A DNA stretch of 17,047 nt from NCBI GenBank assembly GCA_963711725.1, contig CAVQFO010000058.1, positions 1-17,047 of the forward strand. Direction: 5' to 3'. This DNA is from CAVQFO01 sp963711725 (GTDB lineage: Bacteria; Pseudomonadota; Gammaproteobacteria; Nitrococcales; Aquisalimonadaceae). The notes under the pieces were generated by a model that ran no database searches, was not told the DNA's origin, and worked only from the letters and a program-made list of their open reading frames with translations. A program made the position numbers and the translations under genes. Of the stretch, positions 1 to 7,030 are shown piece by piece (position 1 is the stretch's first letter; each line of letters opens with the position of its first letter).

Positions 1-153
1 CAGGCCGCCGCCCTGGCCGTGCGCCAGCGGCTTACCGTGAATGACCTGGCGGAGGATCTGTTTCCGTACCTGACCATGGCCGAAGGTCATGAAGCTGTGC
101 GCCCAAGCGTTCACGGCGGGATGTTCGCGGAGCTGTCCTGCTGCGCCGGCTGA
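1..153 (+). CDS. merA: Mercuric reductase, C-terminal end (partial, frameshifted)
   Basis: This is the 3' end of a gene whose start lies before the window. Frame 1 reads LAVRQRLTVNDLAEDLFPYL then TMAEG, and it closes with LSCCAG just before TGA. The FPYLTM(V/A)EG block and the terminal Cys-Cys-Ala-Gly are hallmarks of MerA. This cytosolic FAD/NADPH flavoenzyme reduces Hg(II) to Hg(0), and the C-terminal cysteine pair hands Hg(II) to the active site of the partner subunit. Between about 88 and 129 the expected residues (MKLCAQAFTA, then DVR) lie in another frame, and the original frame returns for ELSCCAG. Small compensating indels are therefore present, probably sequence errors as elsewhere in this window. 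A mer operon would lie upstream, outside the window. The family call is fairly sure despite the short piece. Confidence 0.85.
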   Translation, partial: QAAALAVRQRLTVNDLAEDLFPYLTMAEGHEAVRPSVHGGMFAELSCCAG

Positions 154-177
154 GAGGCCTCGGCAAGCTTGGTCACC

Positions 178-185
178 AAGGAGGT
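178..185 (+). promoter_or_regulatory. Strong Shine-Dalgarno fixing the start at 194
   Basis: AAGGAGGT is a perfect anti-16S match, 8 nt before the ATG at 194. It shows that a real gene begins here although the frame breaks soon after. Confidence 0.75.
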
Positions 186-193
186 AACGACTC

Positions 194-670
194 ATGTCCA
201 GCGACCGAAAACATCAGAAGCCCTGCGGGGCCGGGCCGCTGGCCGTCGGGGGTGAGCAACGCCCTGCTACTCTCCCTGATTATGGTGCCCATGGTGCAGT
301 CCGGGCACTCGCTATTGCCCGCCCAGCCGAGCCTGCTCTTTGCCGAAACTCTATTCGGCCCGCCCGTTGCCGCTGTCGGTCGGGCTCTTGTTCCACTTGG
401 TGTACGTGACAGTCTGGTCGTTCCTGTTCGTCGTCGTGAGCTACCCCCGGTATCACCTTGAAGCGCGCGCTGTTGTGGGCCTATGGCATTGTGGCTGGTG
501 GCGCTGGTGGTGTTCTTCCCGGTGATCGGCTGGGGCTTCATGGGCCTTGCGCTCAGCCCGAAACTGATTCCGGCCTCGCTGGTGCCGCACCTTTTATTTG
601 GCGTGTTCCTGTGGGGGCGGAGCCGGCTGATAGTCGTGCGTCGCCTGAGTGCAAGAGCCCTAGCAAATAG
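194..670 (+). CDS. Small multi-pass membrane protein downstream of merA (frameshifted)
   Basis: No single frame is long, but hydrophobic segments follow each other across frames. Frame of 194: MSSDRKHQKPCGAGPLAVG. Frame of 252: VSNALLLSLIMVPMVQSGH. Frame of 340: LPLSVGLLFHLVYVTVWSFL. Frame of 458: KRALLWAYG. Frame of 483: ALWLVALVVFFPVIGWGFMG, then LVPHLLFGVFLWG. Joined, they give an inner-membrane protein of about 150 residues with roughly four transmembrane helices. The first shift fits one extra G in the G run near 248. I do not recognise the family. It begins 40 nt after merA behind a perfect Shine-Dalgarno, so it is probably co-transcribed with the mercury genes; a role there is only inferred from position. 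The 3' end is uncertain (about 640-670). It may be a decayed gene, but runs of sequence error explain it as well. Confidence 0.5.
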
Positions 671-734
671 CGCCGCGTCCGTACGCCGAATTCGGACCAG
701 CGGCCATCCGTTCGCTGGCGAAGAAAACCCACCG

Positions 735-794
735 TTATTCCTGGTAGAATTCTCGTTGCTCGTAATGTTCTTTAAAAACAGGGAAGGTACCAGA
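735..794 (+). promoter_or_regulatory. CRISPR leader-like sequence
   Basis: This A/T-richer stretch, including TTCTTTAAAAACAGG, lies directly before the first CRISPR repeat and ends in AGA. E. coli type I-E leaders also end in AGA at the leader-repeat junction. The contrast with the GC-rich surroundings supports a leader. Promoter elements cannot be placed with confidence. Confidence 0.45.
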
Positions 795-884
795 GTGTTC
801 CCCGCGCAGGCGGGGATGAACCGTACACAGCTCTGTCCAAGGTGCCGAGGCTCGCGTGTTCCCCGTAGGCGGCTTATGACAGGA
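795..884 (+). CRISPR. Type I-E CRISPR remnant: repeat, one 32-nt spacer, degenerate repeat
   Basis: Positions 795-823 form a 29-nt repeat that starts GTGTTCCCCGCGCAGG and ends CGGGGATGAACCG, a close match to the E. coli-type I-E repeat with its CCCCGC...GCGGGG hairpin. A 32-nt spacer (824-855) follows, exactly the I-E spacer length. At 856 a second repeat begins with the intact GTGTTCCCCG but then degenerates (TAGGCGGCTTATGACAGG), as terminal repeats do. No cas gene is present in the window. It is either a minimal array with one spacer or the stump of a larger deleted array; the correct spacer length and decayed last repeat argue against chance. Confidence 0.8.
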
Positions 885-1224
885 ATAAACAAGCCCGTGG
901 CGCCGCCTCACCGCGGGCACCCTGCGTGTAGGATTCGGGGCCGGGGCGGCGGCTGCTCGCGCAGTGGGCTGAATGCCCAGTGTAGGCCCCATCAATGGCT
1001 GGCGCGTTGGTAGACGTTAGCGGGAAAAGCGCCGGGATCGCGGCCGCAGTTGTTCCCACTGCATTCCAGGAAAGAAGGGGCCGGCGTCCCGCCCGCCGGC
1101 CTGGAGCCCCGCGTCTCGTCTGCGGGTGGCGAGAACCGTCGAACGCGATGGGCGATTCTCGATTATAGCGGGTGCCGTGGTCCTTGGCGCCAAAGGGTGG
1201 GTTGGCCGGATTCAGCGGAGCCGT
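885..1224. other. Gene-free stretch
   Basis: I see no convincing gene on either strand. Short open frames here lack ribosome sites and family resemblance. The only structure noticed is the 10-bp palindrome TTGGCGCCAA at about 1184-1193, beyond the 3' end of the minus-strand gene that stops at 1225. Confidence 0.5.
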
Positions 1225-1548
1225 TCAGAGCCCCATTCCGGCCATGTCGAAGTCCTGACGCATGCCATACGCCGCGCCCCGAAGGCATGTGACATAGAGG
1301 TCGCGTTTTCCGTTGACCAGCGCTCTGGCTATTCGGCGGAGTTCGCGTTTGACGTATTGCTTTGCGCCGAAGCCGTTGTAGGGGCGCGGGACGAGATCCA
1401 TGGCGCGGCTGCACTCTTGGGATTTGCTGAGCAGCTTTCCGTCGAGTTCCAACATCCGTTCGTTCATGTCCCAGGTATCAACGCTGGGGCCGAACAGTGG
1501 TCGGAGAACGGTCTTGAGGTCTTCCTTTTCCGTTTCGGTCAGTTCCAT
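1225..1548 (-). CDS. Hypothetical 107-aa protein, second gene of a two-gene operon
   Basis: A clean frame of 107 codons starts MELTETEKEDLKTVL. It is soluble and charged, with an acidic N-terminus and a basic middle (KRELRRIARALVNGKRDLYV), and no signal peptide or membrane segment. A distinctive block is PRPYNGFGAKQYVKREL. I do not recognise the family. The start lies 5 nt after the stop of the exported-protein gene upstream, so the two are almost certainly co-transcribed and perhaps translationally coupled; no strong Shine-Dalgarno precedes the ATG. Coding character is supported by the tight junction and the lack of frame breaks. It could be a cytoplasmic partner or regulator of the exported protein, but that is guesswork. 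Confidence 0.6.
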   Translation of the reverse strand: MELTETEKEDLKTVLRPLFGPSVDTWDMNERMLELDGKLLSKSQECSRAMDLVPRPYNGFGAKQYVKRELRRIARALVNGKRDLYVTCLRGAAYGMRQDFDMAGMGL

Positions 1549-1553
1549 TGTGG

Positions 1554-2164
1554 CTATTTCCGGGTGTGCAGGGACGCGAGAATGTGTTCGAACTTGGTCG
1601 CGGCCATTCCGCGCCCGGTGATTTCCAGGAATCCGCTATTAATTTGGGCGTTCACGGCGACGGCTGTCCATCCCTTTGTGGTCTGCCCCCAATAAATGGC
1701 GAGGCCGCCGCGGCTTGCCGCGTTCAACTGCTTGAACCCCAATGCGGACTTGTAGTGGAGGAAGTTCCTGACCAGCGCAACATGACCCGGGTAAGACGAT
1801 TCCAAGGACTGGGGCGAATGTTCGAATGCAGCTCTGAACATGGCTGCGGCGTTTGCGGGTTCGGGTTGGCCTGCCAGTTCTTCGAATCGGATATTTTCGA
1901 GCAGCAGGACCGTTGATGGATTAAAGCGGAATCCCAAGAAGCCGGAATTGTGGGCGAGCCTTTTCGGCGCCGAGGGTAGCGACAGAGCAAGTGCGGTCCG
2001 GAGAGCACTTCCATGCCGGACGCGGGTTTCGTCGGCCACGGAGCCGTTTGCGCCACCACTGAGCAGGCTGGTGCCGTGCACGGGCGCGGAGGGCTTTTTG
2101 CTTGAGAAACACCGGCTGCGGCTATGGTGGCCGCGAGAAACAAACTGCACAGGAATCGGTGCAT
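1554..2164 (-). CDS. Exported hypothetical protein, about 203 aa, with one frameshift
   Basis: The ATG at 2164 is preceded by AAGGGA and opens a classic signal peptide, MHRFLCSLFLAATIAAAGVS then QAK. The frame breaks at about 2097-2103. Adding one A to the AAAAA run joins QAKKPSAPVHG to the second frame, which continues cleanly to TAG at 1554. The mature part holds SGFLGFRFNPSTVLLLENI, FLHYKSALGFKQLN and GGLAIYWGQTTKGWTAVAVN, consistent with a small periplasmic beta-rich domain, but I do not recognise it. Downstream, 5 nt away, is the 107-aa gene. The single homopolymer shift is most simply a base-calling error; a real phase-variable tract or a recent null mutation are alternatives. Nothing in the neighbourhood reveals its function. 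Confidence 0.6.
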
Positions 2165-2291
2165 TGAAACAGTCCCTTTTATCCGTGTTTGGTGGGGCAG
2201 TCCCGCCCCAACGGCTTGTACAGACTGCCTTAACGACATAGAAAATGCACCCGCAGCTATCCGATTGCGCCGGCGAGGGCGAGCGGGCAGT

Positions 2292-3758
2292 TCAGGACTT
2301 CCGGTTGGACGGCCCTGAGAAATTTCCCAGCCGGTGCGTCAGCATCGCGCAGGCCTGCCTGAAGTTGTCGTAGTCGATGGCGGTGATGGGCTCCTGGGAG
2401 GTGTGCCGGTCGGCGTAGCACAGGCCGATGGTGCGGCCGCGAAGGAAGATGGACTGGGCGACGAAATCGGCGGTGCCAACGGTGCGCATCACTTCGCGGG
2501 TGAGCAGCGGCTTGATCCGCACGGCCGTGCGCGAGTTGACCCAGGCGGCGCCGGGCTTTTCCAGCAGCTTGGTGAACAAGCTGCCGTCGTTTTGCCTGAA
2601 GTGGAAGCCATGGAGCGCATCGTCCGCCGCCACGCCGCGGAAATAGCGCCCGCGCAGGCTGGTGCGGTCCGGACTCAGCAGGGCGAAGACCACGCGATCC
2701 AGCCCGATGTCCTCGCGAAGTACGTTGGTGAAGTGCTCCAACAGGGCCGGGAGGCTGTTGCCGGCCGAGGTAGTGTGCTCGATGCGCCGGCGCAGTTCCT
2801 CGGGGTTGATCGCGGCGTCTTGGGCGTCGCGATGGGGCGCCGGGGCCGGTGGTTCGTCCTCGAAACTGTCCACGGGTTCGGCCGGGAAGATTTCACAGAC
2901 GGTCTCCTCCTCGGCGTCGGCCTGCTTGCTCAGGTATCGCGCGGCCGAGGTGAGCGCGGCGAATGCGGCGGAGGCCACGAAGGAGGGCGGTTCCACCAGG
3001 ATTTCCGAAACCCGCAGTAGCCGGGAGTCGGTTTCCTCGTCGTTAACGACCAGGCACCGGGGGCCGGTGTGCAGCAGGCCTACCGCTTCGCTGATGAGAC
3101 CGGCGCGGGTGCTTTGGCTGTGATCGATATCGAGCACGGCCTGGAGAAGTTGCGGCAGTTGCCATTCCCGCGCCAGGGCTACGGAAAGTTGCGAGACCTC
3201 GAACCCCAGAACCGCCGTGGCCGCCTTCGCGGGGGTGTCGCCGTTACGGTGAATGCGCTTGCCGATCTTGATGAAGATCTCGGGTGCGGTAACGCGCAGC
3301 ACCAGCTCACCGAGATTGTGCAGGAGCCCGGCGTAGAAGGCGTCGTCGTAATGCATGTCGCGATTGCGCCGGACGAGCTCCCGGGCGAGATAGCCCACGT
3401 GAAACAGCCGCCGCTGGAGCTGCCGCAGCGGGACCAGGGCTTTTTCGTCCAGGCGCTCTTCCACGATCGGCAGCGTGGCGCCCAACCGTTCCAATCCGCC
3501 GCAGCCCAGCATGACCGCGGCCTGTTCCAGGGTGGCGATTTGCCCGCGGGAAGCCCGACCGGTGTTGGCGGCTTTGAGGATCTGGGCGCAGACCATCGGG
3601 TCGTGCGCCAGGGCGCGGGTCAGCTTTGGACCATTGTACTCACCGTCCCGGCCAAACCTCTCCAACGCCTCTCGGCTTCCCCGCCAGACTGGGATCGGCG
3701 ATTCGGACAAACGGCCGACCCACTCGTTAATCGCCTTGTCCGTGCCTGCACCGGCCAC
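2292..3758 (-). CDS. HDOD domain protein with C-terminal GAF-like domain
   Basis: The HDOD domain occupies roughly residues 15-215 (INEWVGRLSESPIPVW, ALAHDPMVCAQILKAANTG, VMLGCGGLERLG, YAGLLHNLGELVLRV). A linker rich in Glu, Pro and Ala follows, then a GAF-like domain at about 330-480 (ALLEHFTNVLREDIGLDRVV, FVAQSIFLRGRTIGLCYADR). HDOD domains resemble HD hydrolases but usually lack the metal residues; here the HD pair reads HN (LLHNLGE), so it is probably a non-enzymatic signalling scaffold. I chose GTG at 3758, one base after the TGA of the methyltransferase, with GGGAG upstream. The open frame extends to 4037, but that part lies within the methyltransferase gene and reads like shadow sequence. 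It is the last gene of the motA operon, which suggests a role in motility or surface signalling (inference). Confidence 0.85.
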   Translation of the reverse strand: MAGAGTDKAINEWVGRLSESPIPVWRGSREALERFGRDGEYNGPKLTRALAHDPMVCAQILKAANTGRASRGQIATLEQAAVMLGCGGLERLGATLPIVEERLDEKALVPLRQLQRRLFHVGYLARELVRRNRDMHYDDAFYAGLLHNLGELVLRVTAPEIFIKIGKRIHRNGDTPAKAATAVLGFEVSQLSVALAREWQLPQLLQAVLDIDHSQSTRAGLISEAVGLLHTGPRCLVVNDEETDSRLLRVSEILVEPPSFVASAAFAALTSAARYLSKQADAEEETVCEIFPAEPVDSFEDEPPAPAPHRDAQDAAINPEELRRRIEHTTSAGNSLPALLEHFTNVLREDIGLDRVVFALLSPDRTSLRGRYFRGVAADDALHGFHFRQNDGSLFTKLLEKPGAAWVNSRTAVRIKPLLTREVMRTVGTADFVAQSIFLRGRTIGLCYADRHTSQEPITAIDYDNFRQACAMLTHRLGNFSGPSNRKS

Positions 3759-3759
3759 G

Positions 3760-4575
3760 TCATCGGCTCCCGCCGACGGCCAGGCCGGCCGGGTGTTCGG
3801 ATCGGGTTGCGTTGCGCATGTGCCACAGCAGCATCCGTGAGCGGCGCCGGTCGCGTAGTCGGATCGTCCGATCCGGCGCGACGCCGGGCACCTCGAAGCT
3901 ATTGCTGACCATTGCCGCGCCCGGCTCCATTTCGCTGCACGCCTTTGCCCAGAGGCGCGCCATGGGAGCGGGCGAGAGAAAGGCGTAGACCACGTCGAAC
4001 GGGGCCAGATCCACACGCCATAAGCTGCCGAAAACAACGTGGCAGTTGGGCCGCCCCGCCGTGCGCAGGCAAGCGATCAGCCAGAGCAGGGGCGACGACT
4101 CGATGCCGTAACATTGGACATCGGCGCGCAACCGGCTGATGTGGACAATTCCCTGGCCCGTGCCGCAGCCCAGGTCGATCATGGTGCCGTTCGCGGGCGT
4201 CTGCTCGGACAGCCACTGCCAGGCGCTCCGGCTGGACAGATACAAGGGAACGCGGTCGCCGATGCTGTTGCCCATCAGCAGTGCTGTGCCCGCAAACGCG
4301 GCGAGGTAGTAGACGGGGTCGATATTCAGCTGATGCGCCGCAAAAACCGCCGGAGCCAACAGCAGCTGCAGCGGCAGCCACCAGCGCGGCAGCTTCAGCA
4401 CAACACCTCCAGCTGCGGCCAGCAGGGCTTCACCCGCGATCGCGGCAAGCGGCGGAATTTCCCTGCCAATGCGGATGGATATCCAGACACAGACGGCGAT
4501 TGAGGCCAAGGCCACCAGATGCGCCGTCAGCGCTCGCAGCCAGGGCGGCAGACGGTTGAGCCGCGCCGCGCTCAT
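3760..4575 (-). CDS. Membrane-anchored class I SAM methyltransferase
   Basis: From the ATG at 4575 the protein has 271 residues. Residues 12-101 are hydrophobic and form about four membrane helices (LTAHLVALASIAVCVWI, AGEALLAAAGGVVL, LPLQLLLAPAVFAAH, YYLAAFAGTALLMG). A cytoplasmic methyltransferase fold follows: motif I DLGCGTGQG at 134-142 binds S-adenosylmethionine, and acidic Glu159 in CYGIESS ends strand 2. The C-terminus is Arg-rich. The start is favoured because ATGA overlaps the TGA of motB, with GGAG 9 nt before; an ATG five codons earlier (4590) is the alternative. The HDOD gene starts one base after its stop. The substrate is unknown; protein or lipid methylation at the inner membrane is possible. 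Its place between motB and the HDOD gene is the most telling clue. Confidence 0.8.
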   Translation of the reverse strand: MSAARLNRLPPWLRALTAHLVALASIAVCVWISIRIGREIPPLAAIAGEALLAAAGGVVLKLPRWWLPLQLLLAPAVFAAHQLNIDPVYYLAAFAGTALLMGNSIGDRVPLYLSSRSAWQWLSEQTPANGTMIDLGCGTGQGIVHISRLRADVQCYGIESSPLLWLIACLRTAGRPNCHVVFGSLWRVDLAPFDVVYAFLSPAPMARLWAKACSEMEPGAAMVSNSFEVPGVAPDRTIRLRDRRRSRMLLWHMRNATRSEHPAGLAVGGSR

Positions 4576-5499
4576 CGAGGAGCGCTCCATTTGCGCTCTC
4601 GACGGGGCCGCAGGGAGATCATCGGAATCGACCTGATCGTCTTGTTCACATTCAGGCGGGTGAACCTGCGATCCAGCAGCGCCTTTTCGGGTGTTCGTTC
4701 AGCACGAGGACGGCGATGCGCCGTTGACCGGGGCGCGGGGACCATCGGGATCGAAGGGGGCGACCGAGGCGATCCGAGACGCGCAGCACGCGATCGCCGG
4801 AGCCCCGATGCGACCATGGCGCGGCGCGCGGCATTGGCCGGGTCGGAGGAAGCTCCCAGTTCGCGTAGTCGCTGGCTGGGCGAGGAGAAAGGCGTGGCGT
4901 CGGTGTGGCCGATCAGGGTGATCTTGTTGGGCAGTTTGGCAATCAGCGGCGTGATCTGGGCCAGGATCTTCTGCGCATGCGGTTCCAGCTTGCCGCTGCC
5001 CAGCGGAAACATCGGGCGGTTGAGGGCGTCGACGATCTGAATACGCAGTCCGTCCCGGGTGAAGTCGATCTTGAGCTGGTCCTTGTACTGCTTGAGCAGG
5101 GGGCTGACGTTGATGGCTTTCTGAAGTTTGCGGTTCAGTTGCTCGAGGGCATCCACGTCGGTGCCGCCGCGCTTGACCGAATTTGCTTCATCTTCTCGTC
5201 GCCGAGATTGAAGTGTCCGACGTCGCGCGCCACGTCCGGACCGCCGCCCTTGAGCACGCTGGTGGTGTCGCCGGAGGTCTGTCCGCCCGACATGGAGACA
5301 TGGTAGGGGTTGTTAAATAGTCGGCGATGCCCTTGAGCTGGGCCTTGGTGCTGGAGCCCAGCAGCCACATGAGCAGGAAGAAGGCCATCATGGCGGTCAC
5401 GAAATCCGCATAGGCCAGCTTCCACGCACCGCCGTGGTGGCCGTGCGCGCTCTTCTTGATCTTCTTGATGACGATGGGGCGTCTATCGTCGAGACTCAT
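4572..5499 (-). CDS. motB: Flagellar motor stator protein MotB (several frameshifts)
   Basis: MotB is the peptidoglycan-anchored half of the stator. The N-terminus MSLDDRRPIVIKKIKK leads into the single membrane helix with KLAYADFVTAMMAFFLLMWL; Asp32 of YADF is the proton-carrying residue. The frame then shifts near 5318 (one lost T gives DYFNNPYHVSMSGGQ), near 5185, and at least three more times between 4870 and 4660. Conserved OmpA-like pieces survive in successive frames: QIVDALNRPMFPLGSGKLEP, KITLIGHTDATPFSS, ANAARRAMVASGL, RRIAVLVLNEH, KALLDRRFTRLN. This pattern of intact residues with jumping frame points to sequence error, not decay. The stop is uncertain; TGA at 4572 would overlap the methyltransferase ATG. 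The start lies 43 nt after motA. Confidence 0.85.
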
Positions 5500-5542
5500 G
5501 CGCCCGTACCCGTTGGTGGCCGACTCCGCTCGGGCGGCGACG

Positions 5543-6403
5543 TTACGTTATCTTGTTTTCCTTGAGATGCTCTTCCAGCTCCTCAAAGCCCGGCCGATCG
5601 CTGGGGTAGATGACCTTGCGCGCGAACTCCACCGCCACCTGGGGCGGCGATCCGCCCACGAAGGCCAGCACGCCGGCCTTGATGGACTGCAGATACTGGC
5701 TGGATTCCGCCACGCGCTGTTCCAACAGGTTCGCCAGCGGCGCGATAAAGCCGTAGGCCAGCAGGATGCCCAGGAAGGTTCCCACCAACGCCGCGCCGAT
5801 CAGCTCGCCCAGCACGGGCGGCGGCTTGTCGACCGACTGCATGGTGTGAACCACGCCCAGCACGGCCGCGACGATGCCGAATGCCGGCAGGCCGTCTGCC
5901 AGTTTGCGCAGGGCTTCCACGGGGGCCATGGCTTCGTGGTGATGGCTTTCGATTTCGAGATCCATCAGGTTGTCCATTTCATGGGGATCCAACTGGCCCG
6001 CGACGGCCATGCGCAGGTAGTCGGTGAGAAACTCCCGGGCGTGATGGTCCTTCATGAAGCGGGGTGCGGCCTGGAAGATGCTGCTGTCTTCCATGTTCTC
6101 GATCTCGCCCTCCAGGCCCAGCAGGCCCTCGCGGCGGGCGCGGCCGAACAGATTGTTCAGCAGCGTCAGCGTTTCCTTGTAGAGATCCTTGTTGTAGGCG
6201 GAGCCTTTCAGCAGGCCGGGCAGGGCGCGCAGAGTCGCCTTGGCGGTCTTGCCGCCGGCACCCATGAGGAAGGCCGCGATCGCGGACCCACCGATGATCA
6301 TGAGCTCCACGGGCTGCATGAGAACGATCGGATGACCGCCCGCCATCAGGAAGCCGCCGACCACACAGCCGACAATAATCAGGTAACCGATAATGATGAG
6401 CAT
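5543..6403 (-). CDS. motA: Flagellar motor stator protein MotA
   Basis: This 286-aa protein has the MotA layout: two N-terminal helices (LIIIGYLIIVGCVVGGFLMA and VELMIIGGSAIAAFLMG), a large cytoplasmic loop with RREGLLGLEGEIE, and two C-terminal helices. Residues critical in E. coli MotA fall at the same numbers: Pro173 in GLPAFGIVAA, Thr209 in LVGTFLG and Pro222 in FIAPLANLL. It therefore looks like a proton-driven stator subunit that works with MotB Asp32 to generate torque on FliG. The frame is clean. It is the first gene of the operon and lies about 56 nt downstream of a FliA-like promoter. The Shine-Dalgarno before ATG is weak (an A-rich GAACAAAAA). Confidence 0.95.
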   Translation of the reverse strand: MLIIIGYLIIVGCVVGGFLMAGGHPIVLMQPVELMIIGGSAIAAFLMGAGGKTAKATLRALPGLLKGSAYNKDLYKETLTLLNNLFGRARREGLLGLEGEIENMEDSSIFQAAPRFMKDHHAREFLTDYLRMAVAGQLDPHEMDNLMDLEIESHHHEAMAPVEALRKLADGLPAFGIVAAVLGVVHTMQSVDKPPPVLGELIGAALVGTFLGILLAYGFIAPLANLLEQRVAESSQYLQSIKAGVLAFVGGSPPQVAVEFARKVIYPSDRPGFEELEEHLKENKIT

Positions 6404-6458
6404 TTTTTGTTCTGAGTCCGGGGTCTGGTCGGGTGCGTTCGGGCCGGGTCAATGGAGG

Positions 6459-6485
6459 TTATCGGACAAGCGGACTCTAACCTGA
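6459..6485 (-). promoter_or_regulatory. FliA (sigma28)-type promoter of the motA operon
   Basis: On the minus strand TCAGGTTA, 11 nt, TCCGATAA. The sigma28 consensus is TAAAGTTT-N11-GCCGATAA, giving 5/8 and 7/8 matches at the exact spacing. It sits between tRNA-Arg and motA and points at motA, where flagellar late-class control is expected. Confidence 0.7.
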
Positions 6486-6537
6486 GGCATCGAACGATTC
6501 CAGTGTGTGTGAACCGTTCGGCCACTTGCCGCGGAAG

Positions 6538-6614
6538 TGGTGCCCCGGGCAGGATTCGAACCTGCGACCTATCGCTTAGGAGGCGATTGCTCTATCCGGC
6601 TGAGCTACCGGGGC
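6538..6614 (-). tRNA. tRNA-Arg(CCT)
   Basis: A full cloverleaf on the minus strand: acceptor GCCCCGG pairs with CCGGGGC, D arm TAGCTCAGCCGGATAGAGC, anticodon stem ATCGC/GCGAT around loop CTCCTAA (anticodon CCT, codon AGG), and T loop GGTTCGAATCC. Discriminator A and the CCA end are encoded. It is 77 nt including CCA. Confidence 0.95.
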
Positions 6615-6639
6615 GCGTGTTGTCGGGCGAAGCCGCGTC

Positions 6640-6667
6640 AGTATACCCAAGGGTTCGGGCCAGGCAA
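6640..6667 (-). promoter_or_regulatory. Promoter of tRNA-Arg
   Basis: Minus strand TTGCCT, 16 nt, TATACT, followed by a GC-rich discriminator (GACGCGG) typical of stable-RNA promoters. The -10 lies 26 nt before the mature 5' end of the tRNA. Confidence 0.6.
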
Positions 6668-6668
6668 A

Positions 6669-7030
6669 AAGGTGGCGGAACCCGGCCGGTGAATGTATGA
6701 CACGCCATCGGAAGGCGGCAACGATGGCTCGCAGAGAAACACCCTCCAAGCACATCCGCACTACAGGCTGTTGAACCAATCCCCAGTTCCGCCTCAGCCA
6801 ACCGGCTCTTTTATCGCGCTATTGCCACGGAAAGCGGTGCTCAGGTCCATTTCCGGCCAGGAATCCTCCCTTGCGCGCGGAGGCTCGGCGAATACTCGCG
6901 TCTTGCTTACAGGGCCTACCCGAGCGCCGAAAAGGGTACTCCAAGGCCCAATGTCGGGCGCTTTTAGGGGGCTTTCCTCACGACAACAATCACTTGTCCG
7001 GGCTCGACCCCGACAGGCGTGCCACTCGAG
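6669..7030. other. Intergenic stretch holding one copy of a dispersed repeat
   Basis: I see no gene between the tRNA-Arg promoter and the cls stop. The right half (about 6870-7015) resembles 8805-8935 in order and content, with the core listed separately at 6935-6963. Confidence 0.45.
6935..6963 (+). repeat. Dispersed repeat, copy A (diverged)
   Basis: The core reads GGTACTCCAAGGCCCAATG then TCGGGCGCTTTT. It matches copies B (8858) and C (8960) at CTAAGGCCTGA and CGGGCGTT with several changes. Similarity to copy B extends upstream (ACTCGCGTCTTG against ACTCGTGTTTTTG) and downstream (AATCACTTG against AATAACTTG; GACCC shared). Confidence 0.55.

Noticed and set aside
173..995. Long minus-strand frames of 239 and 86 codons over the CRISPR region
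   Set aside because: They run through the CRISPR repeats; peptides like RFIPACAGNT and VHPRLRGEH are the known translation of I-E repeats, and no ribosome site supports them.
1184..1193. TTGGCGCCAA palindrome as an operator
   Set aside because: Only 10 bp, in a gene-free stretch and not between divergent genes; chance is likely in GC-rich DNA.
2097..2103. Programmed ribosomal frameshift at the A5 run in the exported-protein gene
   Set aside because: The run lacks a classic A-AAA-AAG heptamer as read, no stimulating structure is evident, and other genes in the window show similar one-base losses.
3759..4037. Extension of the HDOD frame to an ATG at 4037
   Set aside because: The extra 93 codons lie inside the methyltransferase gene and are Trp-, Cys- and Arg-rich shadow sequence; GTG at 3758 fits the operon junction.
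5456..6415. 319-codon plus-strand frame antisense to motA
   Set aside because: It is the shadow of motA, which has all family residues. High GC content keeps the opposite frame open.
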